Below are positions 40,027-47,992 of a stretch of 64,000 bases of DNA, one piece after another. The stretch is from the NCBI RefSeq assembly GCF_041514305.1, contig NZ_JBGMWH010000004.1:1-64000 (forward strand), read 5' to 3'. Under the pieces are notes generated by a model. That model was given only the letters and a program-made list of their open reading frames with translations. It ran no database searches and was not told where the DNA came from. The position numbers and the translations under genes were made by a program. Source of the DNA: Salinarimonas chemoclinalis (lineage in GTDB: Bacteria; Pseudomonadota; Alphaproteobacteria; Rhizobiales; Beijerinckiaceae). How positions within the stretch are numbered: the stretch's first letter is position 1; each line of letters begins with the position of its first letter.

Positions 40027-40165
40027 GACGATGACCTCCTGTGGGCGCGGCCGGGGAGGCGCGCTGTTCGGATTTCACCACGGCAAGGCTGAATCAAATG
40101 TTTATGGATCTGAAGATTGCTTTCGACTTCCCCAACGTTACCGAACAGCTCGAATAAAGCGAAAA

Positions 40166-40735
40166 TTAATGGTGGTCTTCATCCACGCGAGACTTGCGTT
40201 CCTCGAGGCCGGGCCCGCCGAGCACCATGAGCCCCCGCCCCGGCCGCTCGCCGGCCATCCCCGCTTCCACGAACCCGACGTCGCCGAGCAGCCGTCGCGA
40301 GGCCGCGTTCTCCGGCGCCACCTCGGCCACGACCGCCGCCTCCGGCGCGAGCGCCCGCAGCCGCGCCACGAGGCCGCGGGCCGCCTCGCGCGCGTGGCCG
40401 GCGCCGCGCGCGTCCGCGGCGAGCCAGTAGCCGATCTCGATCGCCGGGCGCTCTCCCACCGGCGCATGCGCGTGCGCGCCGATCACGCCGATCAGCGCCC
40501 CGTCGCGGAAGATGCCGAGGAAGCGTTCCTGAGCGCCGGCGTGGTTGCGCGCGATCAGGGCATGGGCGTCGTCGATGCCGAACGGGTGCGGCAGGAAGGA
40601 CACGAAGGGTGCGACCGCGGGATCGTCGGTGATCGCCCGCAGTGCGGGCGCGTCGGCGGCCGAGAGCGGGCGCAGGACGAGGCGGGGCGTCGTGCAGGCG
40701 AGCGCGGGCCAGAGGGCGGAGGCGACCTCCCTCAC
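40166..40735 (-). CDS. GNAT family N-acetyltransferase (RimJ/RimL type)
   Basis: This 189-aa protein is a GNAT acetyltransferase of the RimJ/RimL group: TTPRLVLRPLSAADAPALRA at the start, EIGYWLAADARGAGHAREAA for the acetyl-CoA loop, and ENAASRRLLGDVGFVEAG near the end. The substrate is unknown. The start is GTG at 40735, which overlaps the xthA stop (GTGA) and so couples translation. An internal start would remove the N-terminal helix. The chain ends in a charged tail, EERKSRVDEDHH. Confidence 0.87.
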   Translation of the reverse strand: MREVASALWPALACTTPRLVLRPLSAADAPALRAITDDPAVAPFVSFLPHPFGIDDAHALIARNHAGAQERFLGIFRDGALIGVIGAHAHAPVGERPAIEIGYWLAADARGAGHAREAARGLVARLRALAPEAAVVAEVAPENAASRRLLGDVGFVEAGMAGERPGRGLMVLGGPGLEERKSRVDEDHH

Positions 40736-41547
40736 AGCACGAGCGTCGCCGTCACCGGCGCGTGATCCGACGGCCGGTCCCAGCCGCGGGCGTCGCGCAG
40801 GACGTCCACGCTGCGGCAGGTCTCCATCAGGTCGGGCGAGAGCCAGACGTGGTCGAGCCGCCGGCCCTTGTTCGCCTTGGCCCAGTCCGGCGCGCGGTAG
40901 CTCCACCACGTGTAGATCTTCTCGGGCTCGGGCACGAGCACGCGCGCGGCGTCGGCCCAGCCGGCCTCGAGGCGCAGCGTCTCGAGCGCCTCGGTCTCCA
41001 CCGGCGTGTGACTGACGACGCCGAGCAGCTGCTTGTGGCTCCACACGTCGTGCTCGAGCGGCGCGACGTTGAGGTCGCCCACCAGGATCGCCGGCGCCGC
41101 CGTCGGTCGCTCGGCCGCGCCCCAGGCGCGCATCTCGGCCAGGAACTGGAGCTTGTGGGCGAACTTCTCGTTCAGTGCCGGATCGGGCACGTCGCCGCCG
41201 GCGGGGACGTAGAAATTGTGGATCGTGATTCCCGCCGCCGCGCCCGCGCCGGGGGCGAGACGCACCGCCATGTGGCGGGCGTCCGCCTTGCCGCAGAAGC
41301 TCATCACCCGCGGCGTCTCGAGCGGCAGGCGCGAGAGCACCGCGACGCCGTGATAGCCCTTCTGCCCCACGAACTGGATGTGCTCGTACCCGGCCTTGCG
41401 GAGGTCGGAGGACGGGAACTTGTCGTCCGGGCACTTGGTCTCCTGGAGGCACAGGACGTCGGGCGCGTGCGCGTCGAGGAATTGCAGCACGAGCGGCAGG
41501 CGCAGGCGCACCGAGTTGATGTTCCAGGTGGTGACCGTCAGCCGCAT
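40732..41547 (-). CDS. xthA: Exodeoxyribonuclease III
   Basis: This 271-aa apurinic/apyrimidinic endonuclease repairs abasic sites in DNA. The metal and catalytic motifs are complete: TWNINSVRLRL, LCLQETKCPDD, GYHGVAVLSR, the LVGDLNVAPLEHD segment, and the final RPSDHAPVTATL with the catalytic His. GAGGAGGCGGGC precedes the ATG at 41547. Its stop overlaps the GNAT start by 4 nt. The length matches the ExoIII subfamily. Confidence 0.96.
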   Translation of the reverse strand: MRLTVTTWNINSVRLRLPLVLQFLDAHAPDVLCLQETKCPDDKFPSSDLRKAGYEHIQFVGQKGYHGVAVLSRLPLETPRVMSFCGKADARHMAVRLAPGAGAAAGITIHNFYVPAGGDVPDPALNEKFAHKLQFLAEMRAWGAAERPTAAPAILVGDLNVAPLEHDVWSHKQLLGVVSHTPVETEALETLRLEAGWADAARVLVPEPEKIYTWWSYRAPDWAKANKGRRLDHVWLSPDLMETCRSVDVLRDARGWDRPSDHAPVTATLVL

Positions 41548-41628
41548 GCCCGCCTCCTCGCGTCTGCGTCCGGGTTACGACGCCCGGGCGCGCGAGGGAA
41601 GCGGGGCGTGGCCGCACCGCGGCCGTCG

Positions 41629-42924
41629 TCAACAGGCGAGAAGCGGCTCGATGCCCGCCGCGACCTCGAGCAGCGTGCGGTCGCGCCCGCCGCGGGCGAG
41701 CAGCATCAGCCCCGCGGGGCGCGGCATCCCCGGTATCGGCAGGCTGACGCCGCAGAGGTCGAACAGGTTGCCGAAGGTGGTGTTGCGCAGGATCAGCAGG
41801 TTCGCCTGCCGGAAAGCGTCGTCGTCGGCCGCGAGCGCCGCGATCTCCGGCGCCGTCGTCGCCGTCGTCGGCAGCGCCAAAACGTCGAGGGGCACGAGCC
41901 GCCGGTCCATGGCGGCGATCAGCGCGCGGCGGGTCGCGAGACAGGCCTGGTACGCCGCTGCGCTCACGCCGGCGCCGAGGCGGATGCGGGCGAGGACGTT
42001 GCGGTCGTAGCCGGAGGCGTGGGTCTCGTGCATCCGCGCATGCACGGCCGCGGCCTCGATCGCCACGAGCGGCGCGCCGGCCCGCGTCGCGGCCTCGGCC
42101 ATGGCGTCGAGCAGGTCGTCGATGCCGTGCTCGACGATCCGCGCGCCGGCCGCCGAGAGCCGCGCGAGCGTCGCCTCGAAACCGCTGGCGACGACGTCCT
42201 CGACTTGACCGAACAGGAGTCCGCGCGGCACGCCGATGCGCAGGCCCGCCACCGGCATCGGCGCGAGCGCCTGCGGCTCCGCGCCGGCCATCACCGCGTC
42301 GGCGGCGGCGCACTCCGCCACCGTCCGCGCGAGGGGGCCGATCGAATCCAGCGTGCGCGAGAGCGGGTAGGCGCCGGCCGTCGGCACACGCCCGCTCGTC
42401 GGCTTGAGGCCGACGACGCCGTTGAGGGAAGCGGGGATGCGCACCGAGCCGCCGGTATCGGTGCCGATGGCGATGTCACAGGTGCCCTCGGCCACGCTCA
42501 CGCCGGCGCCCGAGGACGAGCCGCCGGGCACGCGCGCGGGATCGGCGGCGTTGCCCGGCGTGCCGAAATGCGGGTTCATGCCGATGCCCGAGAAGGCGAA
42601 CTCGGACATGTTCGTCTTGCCCAGGATCACCGCGCCGGCCCGGCGCAGCCGTGCGACGACCGGCGCGTCCTCCCGCGCCGGCTCCGCGTCGCGCAGGATG
42701 GCCGAGCCCGCCGTCGTCGGCTCGCCGGCGACGTCGAACAGGTCCTTGATCGAGACGATCGCGCCGTCGAGCGGCCCGAGCGAGACCCCGACGCGGCGAC
42801 GCGCGTCGGCGGCGTCCGCGGCCGCAAGGGCCGCATCCGGGTAGAGGCGGGTGTAGACGCGCTCGTCGCCGGCTCGGGCGTCGAGGCGCGAGAGGATGGT
42901 CTCCAGGCGGTCGCGGACGGTCAT
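41629..42924 (-). CDS. Amidase signature family hydrolase
   Basis: This 431-aa protein has the Ser-cisSer-Lys catalytic arrangement: Lys in VSIKDLFDVAG, the glycine-serine segment PGGSSSGAGVSVAEGTCDIA, and GTDTGGSVRIPASLNG. It is closest to stand-alone amidases (AtzF/GatA relatives), and it is not GatA because the length and C-terminal part differ and no gatC or gatB is nearby. The substrate is unknown. The ATG at 42924 starts the family N-terminus. The gene is followed by xthA after 81 nt on the same strand. Confidence 0.92.
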   Translation of the reverse strand: MTVRDRLETILSRLDARAGDERVYTRLYPDAALAAADAADARRRVGVSLGPLDGAIVSIKDLFDVAGEPTTAGSAILRDAEPAREDAPVVARLRRAGAVILGKTNMSEFAFSGIGMNPHFGTPGNAADPARVPGGSSSGAGVSVAEGTCDIAIGTDTGGSVRIPASLNGVVGLKPTSGRVPTAGAYPLSRTLDSIGPLARTVAECAAADAVMAGAEPQALAPMPVAGLRIGVPRGLLFGQVEDVVASGFEATLARLSAAGARIVEHGIDDLLDAMAEAATRAGAPLVAIEAAAVHARMHETHASGYDRNVLARIRLGAGVSAAAYQACLATRRALIAAMDRRLVPLDVLALPTTATTAPEIAALAADDDAFRQANLLILRNTTFGNLFDLCGVSLPIPGMPRPAGLMLLARGGRDRTLLEVAAGIEPLLAC

Positions 42925-43015
42925 GGGCGGGGGTCGCGGGCGTAGACGTTGCGGAAGGTCGCATAGCGCCATGCGCCGGGACGCACGTCAACGGGCACGC
43001 CCGCGAAGGTGCCGC

Positions 43016-43309
43016 TCAGCGCTTCGCCTTGGCACGGACATAGGAGCCCAGCACCTCGGCCATGCGCCGCGTGTATCCCTTCGGGTCCTCCTTCTTGAAA
43101 TGCGCGACGACCTCCGGGTCGACCCTCATCGTCACGGTCGGCTTCGGACCCGGCGTGTGCGGCTCGACCTCGCGCCAGAATGCGGGGTCGAGCTCCGGCG
43201 CATCCGAGAAGTCGATGTCCTCGTCGGCGAGGGCATCCCACCGCGCGGCCGTCTCGTCCGACACTTCCGGGAGACGATTCGGATCGAGGATGAAGCGGAC
43301 CGTCGGCAT
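43016..43309 (-). CDS. BrnA-type antitoxin without a visible partner
   Basis: This 97-aa protein has an N-terminal half with acidic, proline-rich sequence (DALADEDIDFSDAPELDPAF) and a ribbon-helix-helix C-terminus, VTMRVDPEVVAHFKKEDPKG then YTRRMAEVLGSYVRAKAK. This is the BrnA/DUF4415 pattern, where BrnA neutralises the RNase toxin BrnT encoded just upstream. Only about 87 bases separate this ATG from the upstream lpxB gene and no BrnT (90-100 aa) fits or is readable in any frame. It is therefore an orphan antitoxin or a solo regulator. In 43261-43320, 32 of 60 bases are G or C. Confidence 0.85.
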   Translation of the reverse strand: MPTVRFILDPNRLPEVSDETAARWDALADEDIDFSDAPELDPAFWREVEPHTPGPKPTVTMRVDPEVVAHFKKEDPKGYTRRMAEVLGSYVRAKAKR

Positions 43310-43333
43310 CGTAGAATTTTTTCGCGTAGGATA

Positions 43334-43343
43334 GTGCATGCAC
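43334..43343. promoter_or_regulatory. Perfect 10-bp palindrome upstream of the BrnA-type gene
   Basis: GTGCATGCAC lies 25 bp upstream of the BrnA-type ATG in a low-GC leader. The ribbon-helix-helix of BrnA proteins binds palindromes in its own promoter, so this may be the operator. The surrounding promoter elements are poor matches. Confidence 0.4.
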
Positions 43344-43396
43344 GGCCTACTGCTACCATGACGACAGCATGCCCGCCAGACGGCGAGCGTTCCCGC

Positions 43397-44551
43397 TCAC
43401 CGTCCCATCGTCTCCAGCACCACCCGCGCCGCCGCCTCGCTCGGCGTCTCGCCGCCGAGGTCCATGGCGGCGTCGATCCGGGACATGGCGTCGAGCTGGG
43501 CGCGGCGCGCGGGGCCCTCGGCGCACAGGGGCGCGAGGGCGGCGGCGAGGGTCTCGCCGCGGCACTGGTCCTGGATGAGCTCCGGGAACGCCTTCTCGCC
43601 GAGGACGAGGTTGGCGAGCACGATCGTGTCGATCGTGAGCAGCCACTTGAGCTGCTCCTCGAGCTTCGAGACCTTGTAGGCGACCACCATCGGCACGCCG
43701 GAGAGCGCGAGTTCGAGCGTCACCGTGCCCGAGGCGGCGAGCGCCGCGTTCGCCCGGCGGAAGGCGGCGCGCTTGGCCTCCTCGCCGCGCACGATCGTGG
43801 GCGCGCGCGGCCAGTCGCGCACGCCCGCCTCGATCAGCGGCAGCACGTGATCGACCGCCGGCAGCGTGAGGGACACGTCGCGCCCGAGCGTCGCCTCGAT
43901 GCGGGCGATGGCGTCGCCGAAGGGCGCCAGCAGGCGCGAGACCTCGGAGCGGCGGCTGCCTGGGAGCAAGAGCAGCTCGAGCGGCCCCTCCCCGACGGGC
44001 CGGCGCTCGCCCGGTGCCGGGCGAAGCGCGTGGGTGTGTTCGATCAGCGGATGGCCGACATAGGTGCAGGGCGGGCCGCCCAGGCGCGCGTGCGCGGCGG
44101 GCTCGAAGGGCTTGAGCGCCATGACGTGGTCGACGTAGGCCCGCATCGCCTTCGCCCGCCCCGGCCGCCAGGCCCAGACGGTCGGCGAGACGTAATTGAT
44201 CACGGTGAGGTCCGGCAGCCGCTTGCGGGCACGGCGCGCCACGCGATGCGTGAAGTCCGGGCTGTCGATCAGGACGAGGACGTCGGGCTCGGCGGCGACG
44301 ACGGCCTTCGCCGTCTGGTCGATGCGGCGCAGCAGCGAGGGCAGCCGGGCGATCACCGGCAGGATGCCCATGACCGACATCTCCGCCATGGGAAACAGGC
44401 TGTCGAGCCCCTCCTCGGCCATGCGCGCGCCGCCGACACCCACGAAACGCGCGCCGGGGACGCGGGCGCGCAGGGCGCGCATCAGGCCGGCGCCGAGCGC
44501 GTCCCCCGATTCCTCGCCGGCGACGAGGTAGAACAGCGGCGCGTCGGTCAT
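43397..44551 (-). CDS. lpxB: Lipid-A-disaccharide synthase
   Basis: This 384-aa glycosyltransferase joins UDP-2,3-diacylglucosamine with lipid X to make the lipid A disaccharide at the inner membrane. It shows LVAGEESGDALGAGLMRAL at the N-terminus, VLIDSPDFTHRVARR, YVSPTVWAWRPGRAKAM and the donor-site LLLLPGSRRSEVSRLLA. The length matches the family. The ATG at 44551 overlaps the lpxI stop by 4 nt, so it is part of the lpx operon and is its last gene here. Confidence 0.97.
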   Translation of the reverse strand: MTDAPLFYLVAGEESGDALGAGLMRALRARVPGARFVGVGGARMAEEGLDSLFPMAEMSVMGILPVIARLPSLLRRIDQTAKAVVAAEPDVLVLIDSPDFTHRVARRARKRLPDLTVINYVSPTVWAWRPGRAKAMRAYVDHVMALKPFEPAAHARLGGPPCTYVGHPLIEHTHALRPAPGERRPVGEGPLELLLLPGSRRSEVSRLLAPFGDAIARIEATLGRDVSLTLPAVDHVLPLIEAGVRDWPRAPTIVRGEEAKRAAFRRANAALAASGTVTLELALSGVPMVVAYKVSKLEEQLKWLLTIDTIVLANLVLGEKAFPELIQDQCRGETLAAALAPLCAEGPARRAQLDAMSRIDAAMDLGGETPSEAAARVVLETMGR

Positions 44552-45432
44552 GCCGGCACCTCCCCCGGTCGGGCCGGGTCGACGCCGACCAGGAACAGCC
44601 CCGCCCGGTCCGCCTCCGCGATCATGGCGTCGCGCTCGATCGTCAGCGTCGCGCCGGCGCCGAGCGCGATGCCGGCGAGCCCCGCGCGGGCTGCGTTGCG
44701 GACAGTGCGCGGGCCGCTCGCGGCGAGGTCGACACGGTGGTCCTGCCCGGCCTTGGCGGACTTGACGAGGATGCCGCCGGTGGGCTTCGCGTGCCGCAGA
44801 GGTCGGACGAGGCCCGCGAGCCGACCCGCAACGCCGCCGCCGACGCGGGCGAGCATGCGGTCGGTCCCCTCCGCGCCCTCGATCGCCACGACCCGCGCCG
44901 CCACCGCGACGCAGGCCTGGCCGACGTCGAAGGGCGAGAGCGCCGCGAGGCAGGCGAAGCCGGTCTCGATGGCGCGCCGCGCCTCGGCGTCGGGCGCGAC
45001 GGCGCCGAGCACGCCCGCCGGCGCGAGGAGATCGGGCGCGATCTCGTGGGCGCCGACGACGCGATGGCCCTCCTCCTCGAGCAGCGCGACGACCCCGCGC
45101 AGGAGGTGGTCGTCGCCACGCGCGAACAGCTCGGCGATCTCGCGGCGGTTGCGCCAGGCGGCGACCCCGCTCGCGAGCGCCGCGGGCGACGGGCGCGCGA
45201 CGCCGCCGGCCAGCGTCACCGCGGCGGGACGCCAGGTGGCGAGCCGGGCGAGGATGCCGGTGACGTCGAGGAGGCTCATGGTGCAGTCCGCCGTGCGCCG
45301 GAGCGACGCGTCGGCGAAACCCTTCAACGCGATCACCCGGCGCTCGCGCGCCGCCGCATCCAGCGCGCGGATCAGCAGGCCCGGCAGCGCACCCGCGCCG
45401 GCGACGACGACGACCGGCCCCTCCCCGTCCAT
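44548..45432 (-). CDS. lpxI: UDP-2,3-diacylglucosamine diphosphatase LpxI
   Basis: This 294-aa protein is an LpxI (DUF1009) pyrophosphatase, the alphaproteobacterial replacement for LpxH, which cuts UDP-2,3-diacylglucosamine to lipid X and UMP. Markers are VVVAGAGALPGLLIRAL, LGAVAPDAEARRAIETGFAC, VVAIEGAEGTDRML, and the C-terminal LVKSAKAGQDHRVDLAASGP with TVRNAARAGLAGIALGAGAT. The ATG at 45432 is 2 nt after the lpxA stop. The stop overlaps lpxB. Confidence 0.96.
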   Translation of the reverse strand: MDGEGPVVVVAGAGALPGLLIRALDAAARERRVIALKGFADASLRRTADCTMSLLDVTGILARLATWRPAAVTLAGGVARPSPAALASGVAAWRNRREIAELFARGDDHLLRGVVALLEEEGHRVVGAHEIAPDLLAPAGVLGAVAPDAEARRAIETGFACLAALSPFDVGQACVAVAARVVAIEGAEGTDRMLARVGGGVAGRLAGLVRPLRHAKPTGGILVKSAKAGQDHRVDLAASGPRTVRNAARAGLAGIALGAGATLTIERDAMIAEADRAGLFLVGVDPARPGEVPA

Positions 45433-45434
45433 GG

Positions 45435-46232
45435 TCAGGCGCCCGCGCCCGGGGTCATGATCGAGCGCCGGCCGGCGCTGCGCACGAAGTCGAGGATCTC
45501 GCGCACCTGTGCGATCTCGCCGTACTGCGCCTCGACCGCGTCCGCCCGCTCGGCGAGCGTGCCGGCGCCCTCGAACAGCGCGCGATAGGCCCGGCGCAAC
45601 GCGTGAATCGCCTCGCGCGGTACGCCGCGCCGCTTGAGGCCGACGAGGTTGAGCCCGGCGAGATCCGCGCGGTTGCCGATCGCCATCCCGTAGGGGATCA
45701 CGTCGTGCTCCACCGCCGCGAGCCCGCCGACGAAGGCGTAGGCGCCGATGCGCACGAACTGGTGGATGCCGGCACCGCCTCCGACGATGGCGTAGTCGCC
45801 GATCGTCACGTGCCCGCCGAGCATCGCGGTGTTGGTGAGGACGACGTCGTGACCGATGCGGTTGTCGTGGGCGACGTGGGCGTAGGCCAGGATGAAGCAG
45901 CGATCCCCCACCCGCGTCTCCCCGCCGCCCTGCGGCGTGCCGCGATGCATCGTCACCGCCTCGCGGATGGTGCAGTCGGACCCCACGACGAGCCGCGTCG
46001 GGCTGCCGTCGTACTTGTAGTCCTGCGGCGGGCCGCCGAGGCAGGCGAAGGGATGGACGCGCGTGCGCGCGCCGATCGTGGTGTGCCCCTCCACCACGAC
46101 GTGGCTCTCGAGCACGACGCCCTCGCCGAGCCGGACGTCGGCGCCGACGCGGCAGAACGGGCCGATCGAGACGCCCGCGGCGAGCGTGGCGCCGTCCTCG
46201 ACGATCGCGGTCGGGTGGATCGTCGCGCTCAA
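45435..46232 (-). CDS. lpxA: UDP-N-acetylglucosamine acyltransferase
   Basis: This 265-aa left-handed beta-helix enzyme adds the first 3-hydroxyacyl chain to UDP-GlcNAc. Hexapeptide repeats run through most of the protein, from VGADVRLGEGVVLESHVVVE to VGGLAAVEHDVIPYGMAIGN. The catalytic His lies in ILAYAHVAHDNRIGHDV. The start is TTG at 46232, which overlaps the fabZ stop (TTGA) and yields MSATIHPTAIVEDGA; any upstream start would add unrelated arginine-rich sequence. The length then matches E. coli LpxA. Confidence 0.95.
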   Translation of the reverse strand: MSATIHPTAIVEDGATLAAGVSIGPFCRVGADVRLGEGVVLESHVVVEGHTTIGARTRVHPFACLGGPPQDYKYDGSPTRLVVGSDCTIREAVTMHRGTPQGGGETRVGDRCFILAYAHVAHDNRIGHDVVLTNTAMLGGHVTIGDYAIVGGGAGIHQFVRIGAYAFVGGLAAVEHDVIPYGMAIGNRADLAGLNLVGLKRRGVPREAIHALRRAYRALFEGAGTLAERADAVEAQYGEIAQVREILDFVRSAGRRSIMTPGAGA

Positions 46233-46708
46233 GAGAGCACCAGCATCGCCGACAGCTCCGCCTCGGCGACGAGCGTGCCGTCGACATAGGCCTCGCCGCG
46301 GTACCACCACATCGCCCGGCGCTGGTTGAGCTTCGTCATGCGGTACTCGAGCACGTCGCCCGGCTGCACGGGCTTGCGGAACTTGACCTTGTCCATGGTC
46401 ATGAAGAACACCTGCTCGGGCTTCTTCTTCGCGCCGCGCTGGGAGAGCACGCAGATGGCGCCGGCCGTCTGCGCCATGCCCTCGCAGATCATCACGCCCG
46501 GGAAGATCGGCCGCGTGGGGAAGTGGCCCGTGAACTGCGGCTCGTTGAAGGTCACGTTCTTGATGCCGACGCAGGACCGGTCCCCGTCGATGTCGCGGAT
46601 GCGGTCGACGAGCAGGAACGGGTAGCGGTGGGGCAGGAGCTCCAGGATCTCGACGATGTCGACGGCCTCAAGGCTCGTCGGCCCACCCTCGCCGGTCGTC
46701 TCGCTCAT
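46229..46708 (-). CDS. fabZ: 3-hydroxyacyl-ACP dehydratase FabZ
   Basis: This 159-aa hot-dog-fold enzyme dehydrates 3-hydroxyacyl-ACP in fatty acid elongation. The conserved ILELLPHRYPFLLVDRI and the catalytic segment NEPQFTGHFPTRPIFPGVMI, with its His and PGV, are complete; the downstream Glu sits in MICEGMAQTAG. The ATG at 46708 has GGAGG seven bases upstream; a GTG two codons earlier would overlap that site. fabZ lies between lpxD and lpxA as in most proteobacteria and balances fatty acid supply with lipid A synthesis. Confidence 0.97.
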   Translation of the reverse strand: MSETTGEGGPTSLEAVDIVEILELLPHRYPFLLVDRIRDIDGDRSCVGIKNVTFNEPQFTGHFPTRPIFPGVMICEGMAQTAGAICVLSQRGAKKKPEQVFFMTMDKVKFRKPVQPGDVLEYRMTKLNQRRAMWWYRGEAYVDGTLVAEAELSAMLVLS

Positions 46709-46744
46709 GCTCACGCCTCCCTTCCTTCTCGCTCGTCGCGCCCG

Positions 46745-47803
46745 TCAGGCGCCGTCGTCTTTCGCGAAACTGCGCCGGGATGCAAGCGTCTTGACGGCGT
46801 TGATCTCGCGGAACCACTCGCGCACCGGCTTGGCGGGGGTGCCGCCCCAGCGCGCGCCGGCCGGTACGTCGCCGTTGACGTTCGACGTCGCCGCGATCTG
46901 GGCACCGTCGCCGATCGTGACGTGGCCGATCACGCCGACCTGGCCGCCGAGCACGACGAAATCCCCGAGGGTGGCCGAGCCGGAGATGCCGACCTGGGAC
47001 ACGATCACGCAGTGCCGGCCGATGACGACGTTGTGGCCGATCTGGACGAGGTTGTCGATCTTGGTGCCCTCGCCGATCACGGTGTCGCGGCCCGAGCCGC
47101 GATCGATCGTGGTGTTGGCGCCGATCTCGACGTCGTCCTGGACGATCACCCTCCCGATCTGCGGGACCTTGACGTGCCCGCGCGGACCCATCGCGAAGCC
47201 GAAGCCGTCCTGGCCGATGCGGACGCCGGGATGCAGGATCACCCGGTTGCCGACGAGCGCGTGGGCGAGCGTCACGCCGGCCGAGACGGCGCTGTCGCGC
47301 CCGATCCGGCAATGCGGGCCCACCACGGCACCCGCGCACACGACCGTGCCCTTGCCGATCTCGACGTGCGGGCCGACGACGGCGCCGGGGTCGATCGTCG
47401 CGCCGTGCTCGATGCGTGCCGTCGGATGCACGAGAGCGCCGTGCGAGACGCCCTGCGCGCCGAAGCACGAGCCCGGGCGCACGGCGCTCGGGTGGAGCCG
47501 CGCCAGCGCGGCGGCGAAGACGCGGTAGGGGTCGGCGCACACGAGGCCGAGGGAGCCCGCGGGCACCCGCTCGGCGAAGCGCTTGGAGACGAGCACCACG
47601 CCCGCGGCCGTCGCCGCGAGGGCCTCGGCGTAGGACGGGTTGTCCATGTAGGCGAGGCTCCGCGGACCGGCCCGTTCGAGCGGCACGGCCTCGTCGATCT
47701 CGGCCTGCGGGTCGGCACCGGCGGGCAGCGCCGCCTCCGCGAGATCGGCGATCTCGCCCAGCGTGAGCGCGCCGGCTTTCGGGAAGAACACGGGCTCCGG
47801 CAA
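46745..47803 (-). CDS. lpxD: UDP-3-O-acylglucosamine N-acyltransferase
   Basis: This 352-aa trimeric acyltransferase adds the second acyl chain in lipid A synthesis. The N-terminal uridine-binding domain (FPKAGALTLGEIADLAEAAL) is followed by hexapeptide repeats. The catalytic and substrate region reads GQDGFGFAMGPRGHVKVPQI then NTTIDRGSGRDTVIGEGTKI. The start is TTG at 47803, with AGGAG six bases upstream and the product length typical of LpxD. Earlier in-frame codons add arginine-rich sequence. A strong hairpin lies between this gene and bamA. Confidence 0.96.
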   Translation of the reverse strand: MPEPVFFPKAGALTLGEIADLAEAALPAGADPQAEIDEAVPLERAGPRSLAYMDNPSYAEALAATAAGVVLVSKRFAERVPAGSLGLVCADPYRVFAAALARLHPSAVRPGSCFGAQGVSHGALVHPTARIEHGATIDPGAVVGPHVEIGKGTVVCAGAVVGPHCRIGRDSAVSAGVTLAHALVGNRVILHPGVRIGQDGFGFAMGPRGHVKVPQIGRVIVQDDVEIGANTTIDRGSGRDTVIGEGTKIDNLVQIGHNVVIGRHCVIVSQVGISGSATLGDFVVLGGQVGVIGHVTIGDGAQIAATSNVNGDVPAGARWGGTPAKPVREWFREINAVKTLASRRSFAKDDGA

Positions 47804-47910
47804 GGCGTTCTCCTGGGTGGGGCCGGCGGGCCTCGGCGCGCGCCGCGGTGTCGAGCCGCGGTGTCGAGCCGCATGCCGGCCGAGGGCGCGGCGCATGCCC
47901 TGAAACGAAC

Positions 47911-47943
47911 GGGCGCGCGGAGGGCTCCATCCCCCGCGCGCCC
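47911..47943 (-). terminator. Hairpin between bamA and lpxD, possible attenuator
   Basis: A 10-bp stem (GGGCGCGCGG and CCGCGCGCCC on the plus strand) encloses 13 bases that can partly pair. Read on the minus strand it is followed by GTTCGTTTC, which is moderately T-rich. It could lower read-through from bamA into lpxD, or mark an lpxD promoter boundary. Confidence 0.45.
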
Positions 47944-47992
47944 GATTTCGGGTCGTCCCCGCCGGCCCGCCGAAGCGGCCGGCGAGCCGGCG

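Noticed and set aside
42921..43343. 140-codon open frame overlapping the BrnA-type gene
   Set aside because: It is an alternative frame of the same strand with no domain; the ribbon-helix-helix signature is in the frame ending at 43016.
19471..43343. A shared regulon from the similar GTGCA palindromes at 19470-19486 and 43334-43343
   Set aside because: The two share only the GTGCA core, with different lengths and spacing, and this short match is expected by chance.
43310..43396. A brnT toxin gene upstream of the BrnA-type gene
   Set aside because: The gap is too short for a BrnT of 90-100 residues and no BrnT motif is readable in any frame.
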